Below, piece after piece: positions 5,891-6,131 of a stretch of DNA of 6,131 bases. How positions within the stretch are numbered: position 1 is the stretch's first letter; each line of letters starts with the position of its first letter. The notes beneath the pieces are model-generated. The model saw nothing but the letters and a program-made list of their open reading frames with translations. It made no database searches and was not told where the DNA came from. Position numbers and translations under genes: made by a program. Origin of the DNA: Candidatus Fermentibacterales bacterium (GTDB lineage Bacteria > Fermentibacterota > Fermentibacteria > Fermentibacterales > JAFGKQ01); the NCBI GenBank assembly GCA_016928495.1, contig JAFGKQ010000268.1, positions 1 to 6,131 on the forward strand, written 5' to 3'.

Positions 5891-6131
5891 CCCTCTCCAG
5901 GAGCAGCATCGTCCACGGAAGCGGCTGCCTCGAGCCCGATATGTCGAAGAGCCTCGAGACGAACCTCCCGAATCCCCGGCCGGTCCACTCGTTCAGGTGC
6001 GCGGGCGGGTTGCCCAGGGTTCCCACATAGCGCAGCATCAGGAGGTTGCCCAGCCTCCACGGCAGGGCGTCGGGCACGGAGATCAGCGCCCACCTGCTGC
6101 ACACCCGGTGGATCTCGTCGAGCATCAGGTC
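5868..6131 (-). CDS. SAM-dependent methyltransferase, C-terminal part (5' end outside window)
   Basis: Only the last 87 residues are inside the window; the frame is open through the right edge. The visible part begins with LDEIHRV, then ALISVPDALPWRLGN, LRYVGTLGNPPAHLNEW and, near the end, PLPWTMLLLER. The E-x-x-RV ... SVP sequence is the pattern seen at the end of the Rossmann core in class I (Methyltransf_11-type) methyltransferases, and GNxPxHxNxW and LPWT recur in relatives found among glycan genes. The SAM-binding GxGxG region would be upstream and cannot be checked. The stop codon lies inside the 3' end of the convergent DHH gene, giving a 23-bp tail-to-tail overlap. Substrate is unknown. 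A methylated sugar or lipid-linked glycan would suit the neighbourhood, but that is inference. Confidence 0.72.
   Translation of the reverse strand, partial: DLMLDEIHRVCSRWALISVPDALPWRLGNLLMLRYVGTLGNPPAHLNEWTGRGFGRFVSRLFDISGSRQPLPWTMLLLERATPRSRR

Overview
This is a GC-rich, densely coding bacterial window. By eye it is about two-thirds G+C. Shine-Dalgarno motifs are clear, TTG and GTG starts are frequent, and AGG is a heavily used arginine codon. The polyprenyl-phosphate sugar-1-phosphate transferase points to a bacterium that builds undecaprenyl-linked surface glycans. I cannot name the phylum from the sequence; the AGG-rich codon usage despite high G+C fits several poorly cultured lineages and some thermophile-related ones, so this is only a hint.

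Layout, left to right: (1) an AAA-type ATPase with a DUF4143-like C-terminal region on the + strand (34-1431). (2) Convergent to it, a short-chain-dehydrogenase-fold nucleotide-sugar epimerase on the - strand, best started at TTG 2419, most like UDP-glucuronate/UDP-glucose 4-epimerases. (3) A divergent intergenic region of 190 bp (2420-2609) holding weak promoters for both directions and a perfect 8-3-8 palindrome. (4) A polyprenyl glycosylphosphotransferase (2610-4058, +), followed by a 44-residue single-helix membrane protein (4131-4265, +) and a strong GC hairpin. (5) A locally AT-richer promoter-like stretch and then a RecJ-like DHH/DHHA1 phosphoesterase (4448-5890, +). (6) The C-terminal 87 codons of a probable SAM-dependent methyltransferase on the - strand that runs off the right edge and overlaps the DHH gene tail to tail by 23 bp.

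The epimerase and the glycosylphosphotransferase form a plausible divergent surface-polysaccharide pair: one makes an activated sugar, the other loads a sugar phosphate onto the lipid carrier. The methyltransferase resembles those common near glycan genes. The ATPase and the DHH nuclease have no evident link to that pathway. I see no rRNA, tRNA, CRISPR array, insertion sequence or integrase. Most of the window is ordinary. The points most worth a second look are the small membrane protein, the palindrome between the divergent genes, two substitutions in a conserved motif of the transferase, and the RecJ-like protein that ends before an OB-fold.
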